Shown here piece after piece: positions 12,039 through 23,900 of a stretch of 64,000 nt of DNA (its first letter is position 1; every line of letters starts with the position of its first letter). Below the pieces are notes generated by a model, which searched no databases, had not been told where the DNA came from, and saw only the letters and a program-made list of their open reading frames with translations. The translations under genes were made by a program, and so were the position numbers. The stretch is from Maratus speciosus (lineage: Eukaryota; Arthropoda; Arachnida; Araneae; Salticidae). The stretch lies in the NCBI GenBank assembly GCA_963932465.1, contig OZ010791.1:324713283-324777282 (forward strand). The letters are read 5' to 3'.

Positions 12039-13607
12039 TCCTTCTATATATAAAAAAAAGTTTTGATTTGGAAATGGACCAATGAACATCTGCGTAGATA
12101 TTCCGGGTAGACCACATCCAATTTGAATGCTTAAGCATGGCCTTTCATCGTTAATATTAAAAAAAAACTGTTGCATACCAAAAATATGAAAATCGGTGGA
12201 ATTATAGAGAAATGTTTCATAAATACGCTGATGCAGACAGTTTTCAAATCGAAGAATTATTTTAAGAGATATTTAATGCTAAAGTTGGACAAAATCGTTC
12301 CATTAAAAAAGTTTTATTGGAGCAAAAACTATACATGAGAATTTAATCATTTTTAGATCATTTTATACGTTATAAGTTCCCGATGTGCAGATTGCATTTA
12401 GTTTTCTTATTTGACTCATTTTTTGATGTTTTATTTCAATTTTAAATTCAAATTTTCAGCATTTCGAGAGATATTTTTTACAAATTTTAGAAAATGTTAT
12501 TAATTTAAACTGTTGCCAGTTGCATAAACAGCGCAAACAATAATGTTTACTTCAAATTAAAAATTTATTTACACGTGACTATTACAAACAGAAAAAAAGA
12601 ACTTTAAAATTAGAATTAAATGATTACATGTTAAAAGCAGGAAAATTACGTCATAAGAACCATAGGCACAGATGTCATATACGAGCATTTTGGCGCAATT
12701 TTTTTCCCCACCAAAGTGTCGTTATTTTGCTTGATGTGGTAACCCGGATTATGTTGTTTATGCTGTTGATGTTTTCGCCAAATTGGAAACCGAAAAAAAT
12801 CGCGCCAATATGGGGCGAATATGACATCTGTACCCATCCGGGTTACGATATCAAGCAAAATAACAACACTTTTGCACCAGTTAAGTACCCATTGCGTATA
12901 TGAAATTAGCGTCAGAAAAAATTTGCGCCAATATATGACATCTGCGACGAATCATATTTGCACTTGAATTTTAAAAGAGAAACAAAATCTTAAAATAAAA
13001 AAAAATCATTATTATGCGTTAAAACTTGTAATTTGAGGAAATTACGTCATATTTAAAATGGCAAAAAATATAGCAAAACAATTTAAATTGAAAAATATAT
13101 TTGTGCGAGATATTTTGAGATAATCTTTTCAACTATTATCGTGAATTCGAAGACAGCGCAAATAATATTTCCTTCTAACAACAAAAGTATTTTCACGTGA
13201 ATATTAATAAGAGAAATAAAACTTTGGTGTAAATTACGTCAGATTTAAAATGATACATTTAAAATGAATTATTTAAAAGAACTATCTTATAGCGCTGTTA
13301 AAAAATACCGGGAGACAATGACGCTGTTTACTTAATTCATTTTACATTAGCTTATTTTCAAATGTTTAACTATTTTTTTAATTAAATACGAAAACCACCA
13401 TTGTATCTCTTAACAGCAGCAGATTTGGTATTAAAAATCCCCAATCCAAGAAAAACGAATGGAAACCCGTTTACAGAGAGATCGCTACTGTTTTTTTAAA
13501 TTTTAATTCAATATTTTTAAAGCCGATCAAATTAGCGTGCTTTTTGGATTTTGGTTTGCCTAAACGGGGGTTGGCGAGCGTAGCTCGTAGGGGGCAGAGC
13601 CCCCTAG
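12039..13607 (+). mobile_element. Non-autonomous Helitron
   Basis: The 3' end is diagnostic: a strong hairpin GGGGGCAGAGCCCCC (13590-13604) is followed at once by CTAG|T, the end and target junction of Helitrons, and is preceded by GGCGAGCGTAGCTCGTAG. The 5' end is A|TCCTTCTATATATA, close to the TC...TATATA starts of animal Helitrons; 12043 is an alternative start. There are no inverted repeats and no Rep/helicase sequence. Internally, blocks with GACAGCGCAAATAATATTTC and TTTACACGTGA repeat near 12505 and 13130 and recur in 55435-56130. A MITE is nested at 12665-12948. Confidence 0.75.
12665..12948. mobile_element. Composite 8-bp-TSD MITE, nested in the Helitron
   Basis: It begins GGCACAGATGTCATAT and has the same core as the three MITEs at 62.6-63.4 kb, including GTGTCGTTATTTTGCTTGAT and ATGTTGTTTATGCTGTTGAT. 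After the first right end (GACATCTGTACC, to about 12829) the sequence runs straight into a partial inverted copy that ends ATATGACATCTGCG. The whole is flanked by GAACCATA (12657-12664) and GAATCATA (12949-12956), an 8-bp target duplication with one mismatch, so it moved or settled as one unit. Confidence 0.75.
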
Positions 13608-14723
13608 TTTGTTAAATATTTGTTTTGCATCGTAAGTTACTTGTGCCTGCATTGAGAAACGTGTATGAATTGTGTATATGCACCAATGCATCATCAAAAT
13701 TACAGTGACATAATACTCGTATTGTTAAAAGTTTAATGTCATGTAAGTAATGACGTCTTTCGTCGTTAGAGAAAGTTTGGGTGCTCCGCTGTTTACTTAA
13801 TATTTACTAAATTTGTATAATATAACCAAAACGAAAAGGACAAATATCGAATTATCCTAATTATCACCAAAAATATTTCACGAATTTTTATAATGTTAAT
13901 ATACAATATTGTACTGGTAGTTAGAAATCTTAATATACAATCTTGTATTGGTAGTTAGAAATGTTAATATACAATCTTGTATTGGTAGTTAGAAATGTTA
14001 ATTTTAAGCACAACAAAAAGTAAAAATAAATGTGTGTGAGGTGCATATTAAATATTATCCAAAATTACGAGTAATCTTTCCAAAATTTTCCCTTTTTGGC
14101 ACAGTGAATCAAACTTTTTAGAATAAACCTTTTTTTTATCCAATCTGTAACGTGTTTTGTGCAGATTACACTTGACAAATATAACGCTATTAAAATTAAT
14201 ATTAAAAATGCTCAATAATAATTTTTTTAAAGTTACCTCTGAGAACGTAATATCCCGTTACACTATATAGTTTGCTAAATAGTAAAAAATTTTTAAACAG
14301 CTGTTAAATCGCAGCTTAAGATTTTGCCTCAGTACCAGTTCAGGAAAGTAATGTTAACAAAGAATTATTTACAGCAATACATTTATCGTAGGTCTCCTGT
14401 TCTCTAAGAATCCCAATAAAAGAATTAATATGTATATAAAGTGATCTAAGGGGCCCCGGAAAAGCGTGTTATGTTTCGTCAGAGTAACTTATTTAATCCG
14501 GGTTTATTTTTTACAATGTCGTTCTCATCAATAAAATATATTCTTCAGATGAATTACTGATATTGTTCTGTTACTGAAAAGATATTTTAAGCAGAAAATA
14601 TTTTTCTCAAACATTTCGTTTTCATATGAGCTTAAAAAAGTGGGTGTTGTTATATCTAAAGTCCCAAGTACCTTAACAAGTACGCGTTTGGGAAATACCC
14701 TCTGTACTATAACGATATCAGAA
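13608..14723. other. AT-rich spacer with one minisatellite
   Basis: Other than the 34-bp repeat described separately, I see no supported feature between the Helitron end and the long-TIR element. Confidence 0.5.
13895..13997. repeat. 34-bp minisatellite, three units
   Basis: Three consecutive units contain TTAATATACAATCTTGTATT followed by GGTAGTTAGAAAT. Units start at 13895, 13929 and 13963 and are almost identical. Confidence 0.9.
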
Positions 14724-15105
14724 CGCTGTAAAAAAATCTATAGTTCTACAGATGTAAAAATACATGCTTACTAAACTTTCATCTATAATTGTACAAAAAA
14801 GATGTATATCTGCAAATCTAGTCTTTGCAAAGGTACAGAAATCTGTAGCTAATTACAAATGAATCTGTTAAAATTACAGTAATCTTACTAAATTGTTATC
14901 TGTAGCCCTGGTTGCAGTTACATGAAAAGTTCTAGCCATCCCAGTTTCCTAAAAAACTCTTAGTAACCTCACCGATTTTTTGATTTTCGGTGCAAAAGTG
15001 TATCTGTTACATGAATTTTGTTGTTGACGTTACATAAAAAGTTCTAGGAATCCCAGTTTCCTAGAAAGACTTGAGTAACTTTACAGATTTTTTTTTCAGT
15101 GAAGA
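14724..15105 (+). repeat. Left terminal inverted repeat of the long-TIR element
   Basis: It aligns by eye, in inverted orientation, with 22680-23064. It contains two internal copies of a GTTACATRAAAAGTTCTAG block, about 110 bases apart, that are also duplicated in the right arm. Such duplicated subterminal blocks could be transposase binding sites; that is inference. Confidence 0.75.
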
Positions 15106-15700
15106 CTTCAGTTGTCATATGAAATAGCACTCGAGAAAACTATAATGAAATATTAGAAAAAAATCACTACGTTTTTAAAAATCTTGTTTGAAACCTATTT
15201 AAAAAGTCATTAAATTGAACTATATTTATGAAACAGATCGGATTCAAAACCTTTTCTTATGCCTATTCCCTACGGGATGTTCCACAACTTTTCTGTAACG
15301 TATAAATTAAAATCAAGCATATTTTCATTAACAGTTTTCAAAGTATAGTATGTTTTTTATTGAAAAGAATAAATTATAAGTTAAATAGAGCAAGTCTAAG
15401 AGCAAAGGAATTTGGAACAAAGGAATCTTTCTTCTTAAGTGCTTATACCTCCGATTATAATTATAGCATAAATACAATTTTTACTAAATGGATCAAAACA
15501 AAAAATCATACCGCCATGTAAATATAGTTTGGAAACTACATGATACCTGATTCGGTGACATTTAAAATAATTTCAATATATGTCACTTTCAACTAGCACT
15601 GTCAAAAAAAAAAAAAGAAAAAGCAATTTAACAAATTACGACGACCATTTGGAAAATGATTTTTTCAAAGACTAAAATTTAATACATAAAAAATGGCACG

Positions 15701-15874
15701 GAGTTGATCATACATTACGTACGCCATGGATTAAACATTAACATTCCTGGACCCATCATGAACAAATTTTAAAAGAAATTTCAGTTTTACAATTTTCGGT
15801 ACTGTAAATTTTTAAACTTCTGCGGAGCTGGTCATACATTACGTACGCCATGGATTAAACTTTAATATTCCTGT
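15701..15874 (+). repeat. Two ~50-bp direct repeats, 124 bp apart
   Basis: Both 15701-15750 and 15825-15874 contain CATACATTACGTACGCCATG followed by GATTAAAC and a TTCCTG block. They are a local duplication within the long-TIR element. The following stretch, 15930-16010 (CACCGTCGTATAGAG and CAATTTGTTTGAAAG), resembles sequences near 25715 and 48350. Confidence 0.8.
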
Positions 15875-16221
15875 ACCAGTTTTAAATGAAATTTAATTTT
15901 TTAACTTCTAAATATCCCACAATATTACTTTTTGCACCGTCGTATAGAGAGAAAAATGTACTTTTAAATGCAATTTGTTTGAAAGCTGTATCTCAATTTG
16001 TTTCTGAGTTCTTAATTTTTTTGTAGTTTTTTGTAGTTTTTATTACTTTTTTGTCATAGTGGTAACAGAAGTATCCATCTCTGTTGAAAGTAAAGGGAAA
16101 ATACAGATTACTGTATAGACCAATCAGAACACGAATAAAATGCGGGATTCAACTAATAAAACGCTTCAGATATGTATTTGATTTCCTACCCTGATTGAGC
16201 ACAATAACCATTTTTCCAAAT

Positions 16222-16229
<8 letters not shown>

Positions 16230-16266
<37 letters not shown>
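16230..16266. repeat. Poly-A tract
   Basis: An uninterrupted run of about 38 A residues. Similar homopolymers lie near 23338, 25507 (T), 39027 (T), 44062 (A), 51550 (T) and 60929 (T). None has a recognised retroposon attached. Confidence 0.95.
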
Positions 16267-16270
<4 letters not shown>

Positions 16271-17554
16271 ATGTACAAGGTTTTCCAGAATTTATGATCT
16301 TTATGGCTCAAACATAGCATTCCTATGGTATATTTATAAGTATAAATATTTATAAATAAGTATATATATAGACTCGTATACATGGCGTCCGAAAAAGATT
16401 GATACGTGCTTTAAGTTTTTAGCTGTTGGAACTACGTAGTCAACGTCAATTTCAAAAATATTCAAAATAAGTCTGAATTCAAATTATATTGATTAAAGAA
16501 ATTTTGCCCTTAATTTTCTAAAATTTACATTTTTTATTTTTGTTTTATTTTAAATTTTTACAGTGTTTTGCTCCTAGAATTTACAGTTAGAAAACATTTC
16601 TCAGCTAAACATGCAAATAAATAAATAAATAAAAGTGAAATAAAATAATTTAAAATTCCATTCTCGTATGATCAAAACTGATCGAGTTCTAGTACATTGA
16701 ATTGTGCAAAATCTCGGAGCTTTCCGGCACTAAAAAGCGGCAAACAAGTTTTTAGTTCAGGAAAGCTGCGAATTTTCATAAAATTAAATGAATAATTATA
16801 CGGTGAAAGTCATTGTGGAAGGGAATTTTTACTTTTTAAATTATCACAGCTTGGAATTTTATTTCTAAATATAACTTAGCGGACCGTTGACCGTATGAAT
16901 ATGTGTAACTTTTTGATAAATAGTGGCATAAATATCTTAACAGCATAATATTAAATCCAAACGTATCCTGAACGTTCTTGCAATTTACGGGTGTTGTTTG
17001 TGTTCATTTGCGTTCTTTTACTCTTTCTACGGATAAAACTATCGATAAACACTGAAGTAAAAATAAATAAATAAATAAATAAAACAAAAAAAATAGAAAT
17101 GTGTGGAAAATTTATTATCATCCAGCTACTTTTAAAAATAAACTTACATTCAGCTCGCTTTATCGCTGCTAGACTTGTTTTAAATTTCACCATATTCGAC
17201 TGGCTTTTTAACATTTTCCAGCATAGTTGAAAAGTGTTTATGGAGGTCTATGGGGAAAAATCGCTTGCTTTATATTTTAATGATATGCTACCTTAAACAT
17301 ATTCAAATTGAAATATATCAGTGAAGTGAATTACAAGATTTTACTATAGAACGTGGTAAGCATAAATTTTATCATTCATTTATAGTGACACATAAAAGAA
17401 TTTGGCTACAGAATAAAATGAACAATGATTGAGCTTTTGAAGCCACTGTGCTATGTGTTTAACTGAACTAACTTTTAGCATGCTATGCAGTATGCATACA
17501 TATTTATCTGTGCTAATATTATAAAGAGGTAAAAATTGTTTATTTATAGGAGGT

Positions 17555-20200
17555 AAGTTCTGGAACTACCGAGCCGATTCCAAAAGTAATGGTATAAAAA
17601 TGATGGTGTTAGTCCAATTTAGAACATAGGCTATATCTTACGTCCGTGCCACTGGCCAAAAGAGGGTGCAGGAGCAAAAAAATTCTAAAAATGCGATTTT
17701 TGTGTTACTGAAGGGCCTAGAAACATGAAATTTGGAATGGTAGTCACTTATAAGATACTAGTGATCTCTAAGGACATTTCTTTAAAAAATCGAAATTAAA
17801 AAGGGATGAAAATGCGCGAAAAGCGTTCTAAAAAACGTTCTAAATAGCGATTTTTACGCAATGTCAAGAAGTAGCAAACAGATTTAAGAAATAATGGCGT
17901 CAAAATGATGGTGGATTGGGATTACACCCAAAGGGGGATCAAGGGCAAAAAAAGTTCGAAAATGCGAATTTTGTGTTACTGAAGGGTCTAGAAACATGGA
18001 ATTTGGAATGGTAGTTACTTATCAGATATAAATGATTTCTAAGAACGTCTCTTAAAAAATTTGAACTTTAAAAGGGGTGAAAATGTACGAAAACAGTTCT
18101 AAAAAAACGTTCTAAATGGCGATTTCTACGGAATCTCAGAAATTACCCAACCTATTTCATGTCAATGTCACTACCACCTAGGGGTTGCAGAAGCAAAAAA
18201 CGTTCTGAATTACAATTTTTGTGTTACTGAAGAACCTAGAATTCTGAAATTAGGCAGGACAGTTATTTATAAGATATAAATGATCTCAAAGAATATTTCC
18301 TAAAAAATCGAAATTTAAAAGCGGTGAAAAAGAGCGAAAAGCGTTCAAAAAAACTTTCTAAATTGCGATTTCTACGCAATCTCAGGAAGTACCGAACCGA
18401 TTAAAAAAATAATGTTGTGAAAACGATGGTGACAGCTTTCGCTCCATCATAGGCTGTATTTCATGTCGGTGCCACTACCCCAAAGGGGGTGAAGGAGCAA
18501 AAAACGATTTAAATTGCGTTTTTTGTAATACTGCGGGTACTAGCAACTTGAATCTAGGCATTGTAATAACTTATAAGATATAAATGATCTCTAAGAAAAT
18601 TTCCTAAATAATTCGAAATTTAAAAGCGTTGATAATGAGCGAAAAGCGTTCAAAAAAACTTTCTAAATTGCGATTTCTACGCAATCTCAGGAAGTACCGA
18701 ACCGATTTAAAAAATAATGGTGTGAAAACGATGATGGTGATAGCTTTCGCTCCATCATAAGCTGTATCTCATGTCGGCGCCAGTAACCCAAAGGGGGTGA
18801 AGGAGCAAAAAACGATCTAAATTGCGTTTTTTGTAATACTGCAGGTACTAGCAACTTGAAACTAGGCATTGTAGTTACTTATAAGATATAAATGATGACT
18901 AAGAAGACTTCCTAAATAATTCGAAATTTAAAAGGTGTTAAAATAGACGAAAAACGTTCTAAAAAGCGTTCTGAATTGCGATTTCTACGCAATCTGAGAA
19001 AGTACCCTACCGATTTCAAAAATAATAATTGGAAAGTGATGATGGCAGCCCTCGCTCCAATATAGGATCTATTTCATTCTAAATTGTGATTTTTGTGGTA
19101 CTGAAGGGGCTTGCAACTTGAAATTTGGCATGGTAATTACTTATGAGATGTGAATGCTCTCTGAGAAGAGTTCCTTAAAAATTTGAAACTTAAAAGGGGT
19201 GAAAATAAACGAAAAAATTCTAAAATCGTTCTAAATATCTATGTCTACGCAATATCAGGAAATATAAACAATTTCAGAAGTAATTTTTTGAAATTGATGG
19301 TGACAGTCCCCGCTCCAACATAGCCAATATTTTACGTTGTTGTCACTACCATCTGGGGGTTACAGAAACAAAAAAAATTCTAAATTGCGTTTTTTGGGTT
19401 ACCGAGGGAGTCTAACATTTTAAATTTGGAATGGTAATTACTTCAAAGGTAGATGCTTTCTAAGAATTGTCGAAAGAAAATTCCAAATTTAAAAACATGA
19501 AGTGAGCGAAAAGCGTTCTATAAGCGTTCTAAATTACGTTTTTTATGCAATCGTATGAAATACGAAACCGATTTCAAGCAAAATGGTTGCAAATTTATGA
19601 TGATAGAACCTGCTCAAACATAAGCTATATTTTATGTCGGGGCTACAACCCATAGAGGGTTGCAGGAGCAAAAAACTTTCTAAATTGCGATTCCTGCGGT
19701 ACTGAAGAGGCTAGAAACTTTAAATATAGCAGGGTAGTTACTATAGAACGGTAGTTACTATAGAACGGTAGTTACTATAGAACGATAGTTACTATAGAAC
19801 GGTAGTTACTTATAAAATATAAATGTCCTCTAAGAATAGTCGAAATAAATTCTATATTAAAAAGGGGTGAAGCGAAGGGAAGGAGCGAAAAACATTCTAA
19901 AAGAGTCCTAAATTACGATTTCTATGGAATCTCAGGAAATTATAAACCGATTAAAGAAATTATTGGTTGTGAATCAAGAGTTATAGTCCCTGCTCCTATA
20001 CGGGCTATATTTTATTCCGGAGTCACTATCACCTGTTTGGCAGGAACGACAAGAAAGTCTTTAAAAATATCTAAATTCCTTTTTCTATAGAATATTAGGA
20101 AATAACAGCCGATTTCAAGGTTAATTTTGGCAAATTAATGGTGAAAATCTCTGTTTCAACATTTTTCGAGACATTCTAATTCACTAACACCAGGGAGAGT
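17555..20200 (+). repeat. ~260-310-bp tandem array inside the Helitron
   Basis: A landmark like GGAAGTACCGAACCGATTT recurs near 17558, 17868, 18130, 18388, 18690, 18998, 19258, 19555, 19935 and 20098. Between landmarks each unit has AAAAGGGGTGAAAATG, a GTTCTAAATTGCGATTTCTA block and TTACTTATAAGATATAAATG. Units near 18388 and 18690 are the most similar pair, suggesting ongoing unit duplication. Confidence 0.85.
19733..19811 (+). repeat. 17-bp minisatellite, 4.6 units
   Basis: GGTAGTTACTATAGAAC repeats four times, with one G-to-A change in the fourth unit, plus a partial fifth. It expanded from the TTACTTATAAGATAT block of one Helitron tandem unit. Confidence 0.95.
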
Positions 20201-20904
20201 GTGGGCTGTTAGACAAGAAGCTTGGAATTTGACATGATGGTTAATTTTAAGATGTAAATGTGTTAAGATGTTTTCTAAAAAATTCAAAATTTCAAATGAT
20301 TACTGAAATGAGCGTATTAAATGAGCATAAAAATCTCAAAATACTTTCTAAATTATCATTTATTTGGAATTAGTTTTAGTTCTTCTTTTTAATTAAAATC
20401 TCGTTTCTGTGTATTGCACTTTTATAATGAAGTTTAGTCAAACTGTGGCTTAATTTGTAATTTTTTAAATATTCCAAAAAGTGTACTTTTAATAAAAAAT
20501 AGCCGTGCAAATATTACTTGTCATATTTCAACTATTACGCGAGCAAAGCCGCGGGGTTTTGCTAGTATATCATATGGGGGGTTAGACAAAAAAAAAATCT
20601 TATATTTTCACGACTGTTCAAAGTCATGGTAATTTTGAGAAGTTGGTATTCAAAGGCATTATGCGTTTTCAAAATTGTTAATTTATATATCGCCATTCAC
20701 CTTAGTAAATTATGAAATTTTTTTATGGTATTCGGAATGTGTTTCATAACACTGGGGAATAAATTTTAACTCAGTTTTTGTTGACTTAGATTTTTCAGCT
20801 GTTTTTAAGACAAAAAAAGCTGATTTCAAAACTGCAATTAGTTTTCTTCTATCACGTCAAGTTTTTTCTTTACAGCTTACATTAATGTGACCACTCTACG
20901 CTGA

Positions 20905-22033
20905 ATCGGGCTCGAGTCATATGAAGAAAGAAGCTTCTGAACTCTTAGCATCAAGACTGCACAAGGAAAATTTTCTTAAAAAGGGAGCTAATGTATCCTA
21001 CTTTTGATCAAGATAAAGTGAATTTCTTTAATACTTTCGAAAAAAGGTGGATTTGTTTTTTGCCATAACGTACCCGGATTGAAGGAGGAGTTGGGAATTC
21101 CATCCTATATCGCAACTGAATGGCAACTGTACATCGACAGCTCAAAGAGGAACTTGAAGTGCGTGCTCCTTCACAATGGAAATTTATTTGGAGCAGTCCC
21201 AATCAGCCATTCAGTTTATTTGAGCGAAGAATATGAGGACATCAAGAGAGCCACCATTTTATTGCAATATCACATTCATGAATGGATCGTCTGTGTTGGC
21301 CTTAAAATGGTGTACTTCCTTCTTGACCAGCAACTTTGATATACCAAGCATTCCTTCTTTTATGTATGTGGGACAGCAGAGCCCGTGTGAAGCATTGGTT
21401 CCAGTTAGGTTGGCCTCCAAGATTTCAGCTCAAACCTGGTGATTCAAACATTTTGCATCAGCCACTTGCCGACAGAAAAAACATCATATTTCCACCTCTG
21501 CCTATAAAACTGTATCTAATGAAGCAGTTCGCGAAAGTTTCGTCAATTGAAGGAGACTGTTTTAAGTATCTCATTTCGAAATTTCCAAATCTGTCTTTTG
21601 AAAAAAATAAAGGCAGGTGTATTTGACGGCTCACAGATTCGGCAGCTCATTAGAGATAAACATTTCATCGAAAAAATGACTTAACTCCAAAATAATGTTT
21701 ATTTGGCAATTCAAAAACCTTTTCAAGACTTTCTTCGAAATACGCGAGTAGAAAATTACACCAAAATTGTCCAGCAACTTTTAAACAGCTTCAAAAGTCT
21801 TGACTGCAACATGAGCATAAAACTTCATTTTCTGCATAGTTATCTTGATGGCTTCCGTGAAAATCTTGGTGCAGTCAGTGATGAGCAGGGAGATTCTACC
21901 AAGATTTGAAGCTCATGGAAGAACGATATCAAGGTAGATGGAATGAATATATGATGGCTGACTATTGTTGGATCATCAAGCGGGATTTTCCACAAATTGA
22001 ACACTCCAGGAAAAACTGTAAGCGAATTTTTTT
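20905..22033 (+). pseudogene. Recurrent TE-associated protein, broken copy
   Basis: Four overlapping frame segments read as one protein of roughly 370 residues. They are 20905-21080 (KKEASELLASRLHKENFL), 21079-21339 (YIDSSKRNLKCVLLHNGN), 21336-21626 (LCMWDSRARVKHW and IIFPPLPIKLYLMKQF) and 21630-22033 (NMSIKLHFLHSYLDGF, NLGAVSDEQG and MEERYQGRW). I recognise this as an uncharacterised protein type recurring in arthropod and cnidarian genomes, usually in mobile elements; I cannot assign a catalytic function. A splice-acceptor-like TTTTCTTTACAG ends at 20875. At least three frameshifts and a stop at about 21680 break it. Confidence 0.65.
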
Positions 22034-22679
22034 CCTTAATATGTACTTTTTTCGTTTTGCAAAAGGATTTTACTACTTGTATGCATACAATATAGTGTAC
22101 AGTAAGTATATACAGCTGCTGTATGAATAATGTATTTAGTAATTTTTGCTTCGTTTTCCTTTGTATCCACATTATGTATGATTTTGGGGGTATTCTGTAG
22201 CTTAAAAAGTTGACACGATAGAAAAAAACTGGGGTCATTTTTGGATTTAGATGCCAATAATTAGCCAAAGACAAGTGCCAGATCTAAGTAAACAAAATGT
22301 GTGTTCCCTAGTGTAATCTATGTCTCAAGAATGATTTCTCGTTCTTGTTCCTTTTAGAGTTGCCTTATATAGTTGACCTGTCGAATATGAAGAAGTGTTA
22401 GTTTTCGTACATGTGAAGTTCAAATGAATTTTTATAAATTCTTATATTTCATTAGATGTTTAAAAATATAACTATTTTTCAATTGTAATATACTGTGTCT
22501 TCTGCAAGGTGTCATGTTTCCCAAAGGTGTTCTGTTGAAGCTGGTTGAAAACACTATATGCTTAAAATAGAGTATTTAAAAATATTTATAATATACTTTT
22601 ATATTTTGATAATTATACTTGATAATCTTACACAAAGGTTATGTAGGATATACATCGTCAGCTAATACACCTACATTGT

Positions 22680-23064
22680 AAAATAAAATATGTAAAGTTA
22701 CTAAAAGTTTCCTAGGAACTTGGGATTCCTAGAACTTTTTATGCAACGGCAACAGCCAAAATTCTTGTAAGAGATAGGTACACTTTTGTACCGTAAATCA
22801 AAAAATCTGTAAGTTTGCCAAGAATTTCTTAGGAAACTGGGATGCCTAGAACTTTTTATGTAACTGCAACCAGGATTACATATAAAATTTTAGTTAGATT
22901 ACTATAATTTTAGTAGATTCTTTTGTAAATCTACAGAATTTTATAGATTTACAAAACCTAGTTAGTAGCTTTACATCTTTTTTTTACGGTATACAGATAA
23001 AATTTTAGTAAGCATACAGATTTCGGTAAATTTAAATCTGTAGAATTATAGTTTTATTACAGTG
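22680..23064 (-). repeat. Right terminal inverted repeat of the long-TIR element
   Basis: It is the inverted partner of 14724-15105. On the minus strand it begins CACTGTAATAAAACTATAAT and continues with CTGTATGCTTACTAAAATTT, matching ATGCTTACTAAACTTT in the left arm. Confidence 0.75.
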
Positions 23065-23334
23065 TACGAACCTTTTAGAGTACTTGTTGTGCAGGATGAT
23101 CGGAAATACGTTTTTGCATTTAAATTGGTTCCCTTAATTGCTCTCATAACTAAGGTTTTACTGCAAAGTCGGTAGCTCAAACATTTTCTTTATATTCCGA
23201 AATTTCCATAAAACTTCATGTAGTGTTTCTCTATATTCGACAAACTGTTTAAAATCGACCAGATATAGAATTTTAACATTAAATATATTTATTTTAGCAC
23301 ATTATGTTCTAATATTCTATTTATTAAACTTTCA

Positions 23335-23373
<39 letters not shown>

Positions 23374-23900
23374 TATTTAAAAACATCTAGAAATATTTTG
23401 TAAAAGGACCTATAAAAGAAAAGACATATTTATGAGATTCTGTATTCTTATATAAAAAAAGACTAAAAATGTGATTTCTTTCTTATATAAGAGAATAAAA
23501 CATTGTATCAAAATTAGATTATCTAATCTAAATGATTATAAGATTTTCGGTGAAACACATTCTTTATAGATCTAGTGTATAAAACTTATTGCTCTCTTGT
23601 GTAAATCCAGATTCTCCACTCAGCCTTTATTCTACGTGATTGATGTAAGGAACAACCATGAGAAAATAGTACTTAAGTCTGGTATTTCTTTGAGAAGATG
23701 GATTATAGATACCAGATAATGTATGATTCACAATAATATAAGATAATATTATTCGCAATAATATAAGATAATGTTATTCTCAATAATATAAGATAATATT
23801 ATTTATCTTAAATAAGTTGTTACATATTTAAATTTTTTCTCTATTATATTTTTAATGTAGTAAATATACGCAAAAATGCTTATTTGATTCTAACAATAAG
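23065..23900. other. AT-rich spacer with a poly-A run and a minisatellite
   Basis: It holds a poly-A run at about 23337-23371 and the 25-bp repeat described separately; no gene seen. Confidence 0.5.
23731..23805. repeat. 25-bp minisatellite, three units
   Basis: CAATAATATAAGATAATATT followed by ATTCG-like bases repeats at 23731, 23756 and 23781. Confidence 0.9.

Larger units (their letters stand above)
17517..20565 (+). mobile_element. Non-autonomous Helitron, 3.05 kb, nested
   Basis: The 5' end A|TCTGTGCTAATATTATAAAG is a classic animal Helitron start. Soon after comes the conserved-looking GGAACTACCGAGCCGATTCC. The 3' end is GCGAGCAAAGCCGCGGGG (hairpin-forming) then TTTTG CTAG|T, with the cut between G20565 and T20566. 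Insertion between A and T without target duplication fits the family. There are no inverted repeats and no Rep/helicase gene. The body is a decayed tandem array. The insertion lies inside the long-TIR element, just upstream of its protein pseudogene. Confidence 0.85.
14724..23064. mobile_element. Long-TIR DNA transposon, 8.3 kb, with nested Helitron
   Basis: The ends are inverted repeats of about 380 bases (14724-15105 and 22680-23064). The tips pair as CGCTGTAAAAAAATC with the complement of the right tip, CACTGTAATAAAACT. Shared interior blocks include GGTTGCAGTTACAT, AAAAGTTCTAG and CCCAGTTTCCTA. The right flank is TA and the left is AA, so a TA duplication with one change is possible. Removing the Helitron at 17517-20565 leaves about 5.3 kb, with a broken protein gene at 20905-22033. 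The superfamily is uncertain; it could be a Tc1/mariner-related, Sola-like or other long-TIR element. Confidence 0.65.

Noticed and set aside
13895..13997. CRISPR-like array (34-bp units)
   Set aside because: Units are contiguous with no spacers; a plain minisatellite in eukaryotic sequence.
21840..22274. 144-codon frame on the minus strand
   Set aside because: It is largely antisense to the recognisable plus-strand protein relic; composition is AT-driven.
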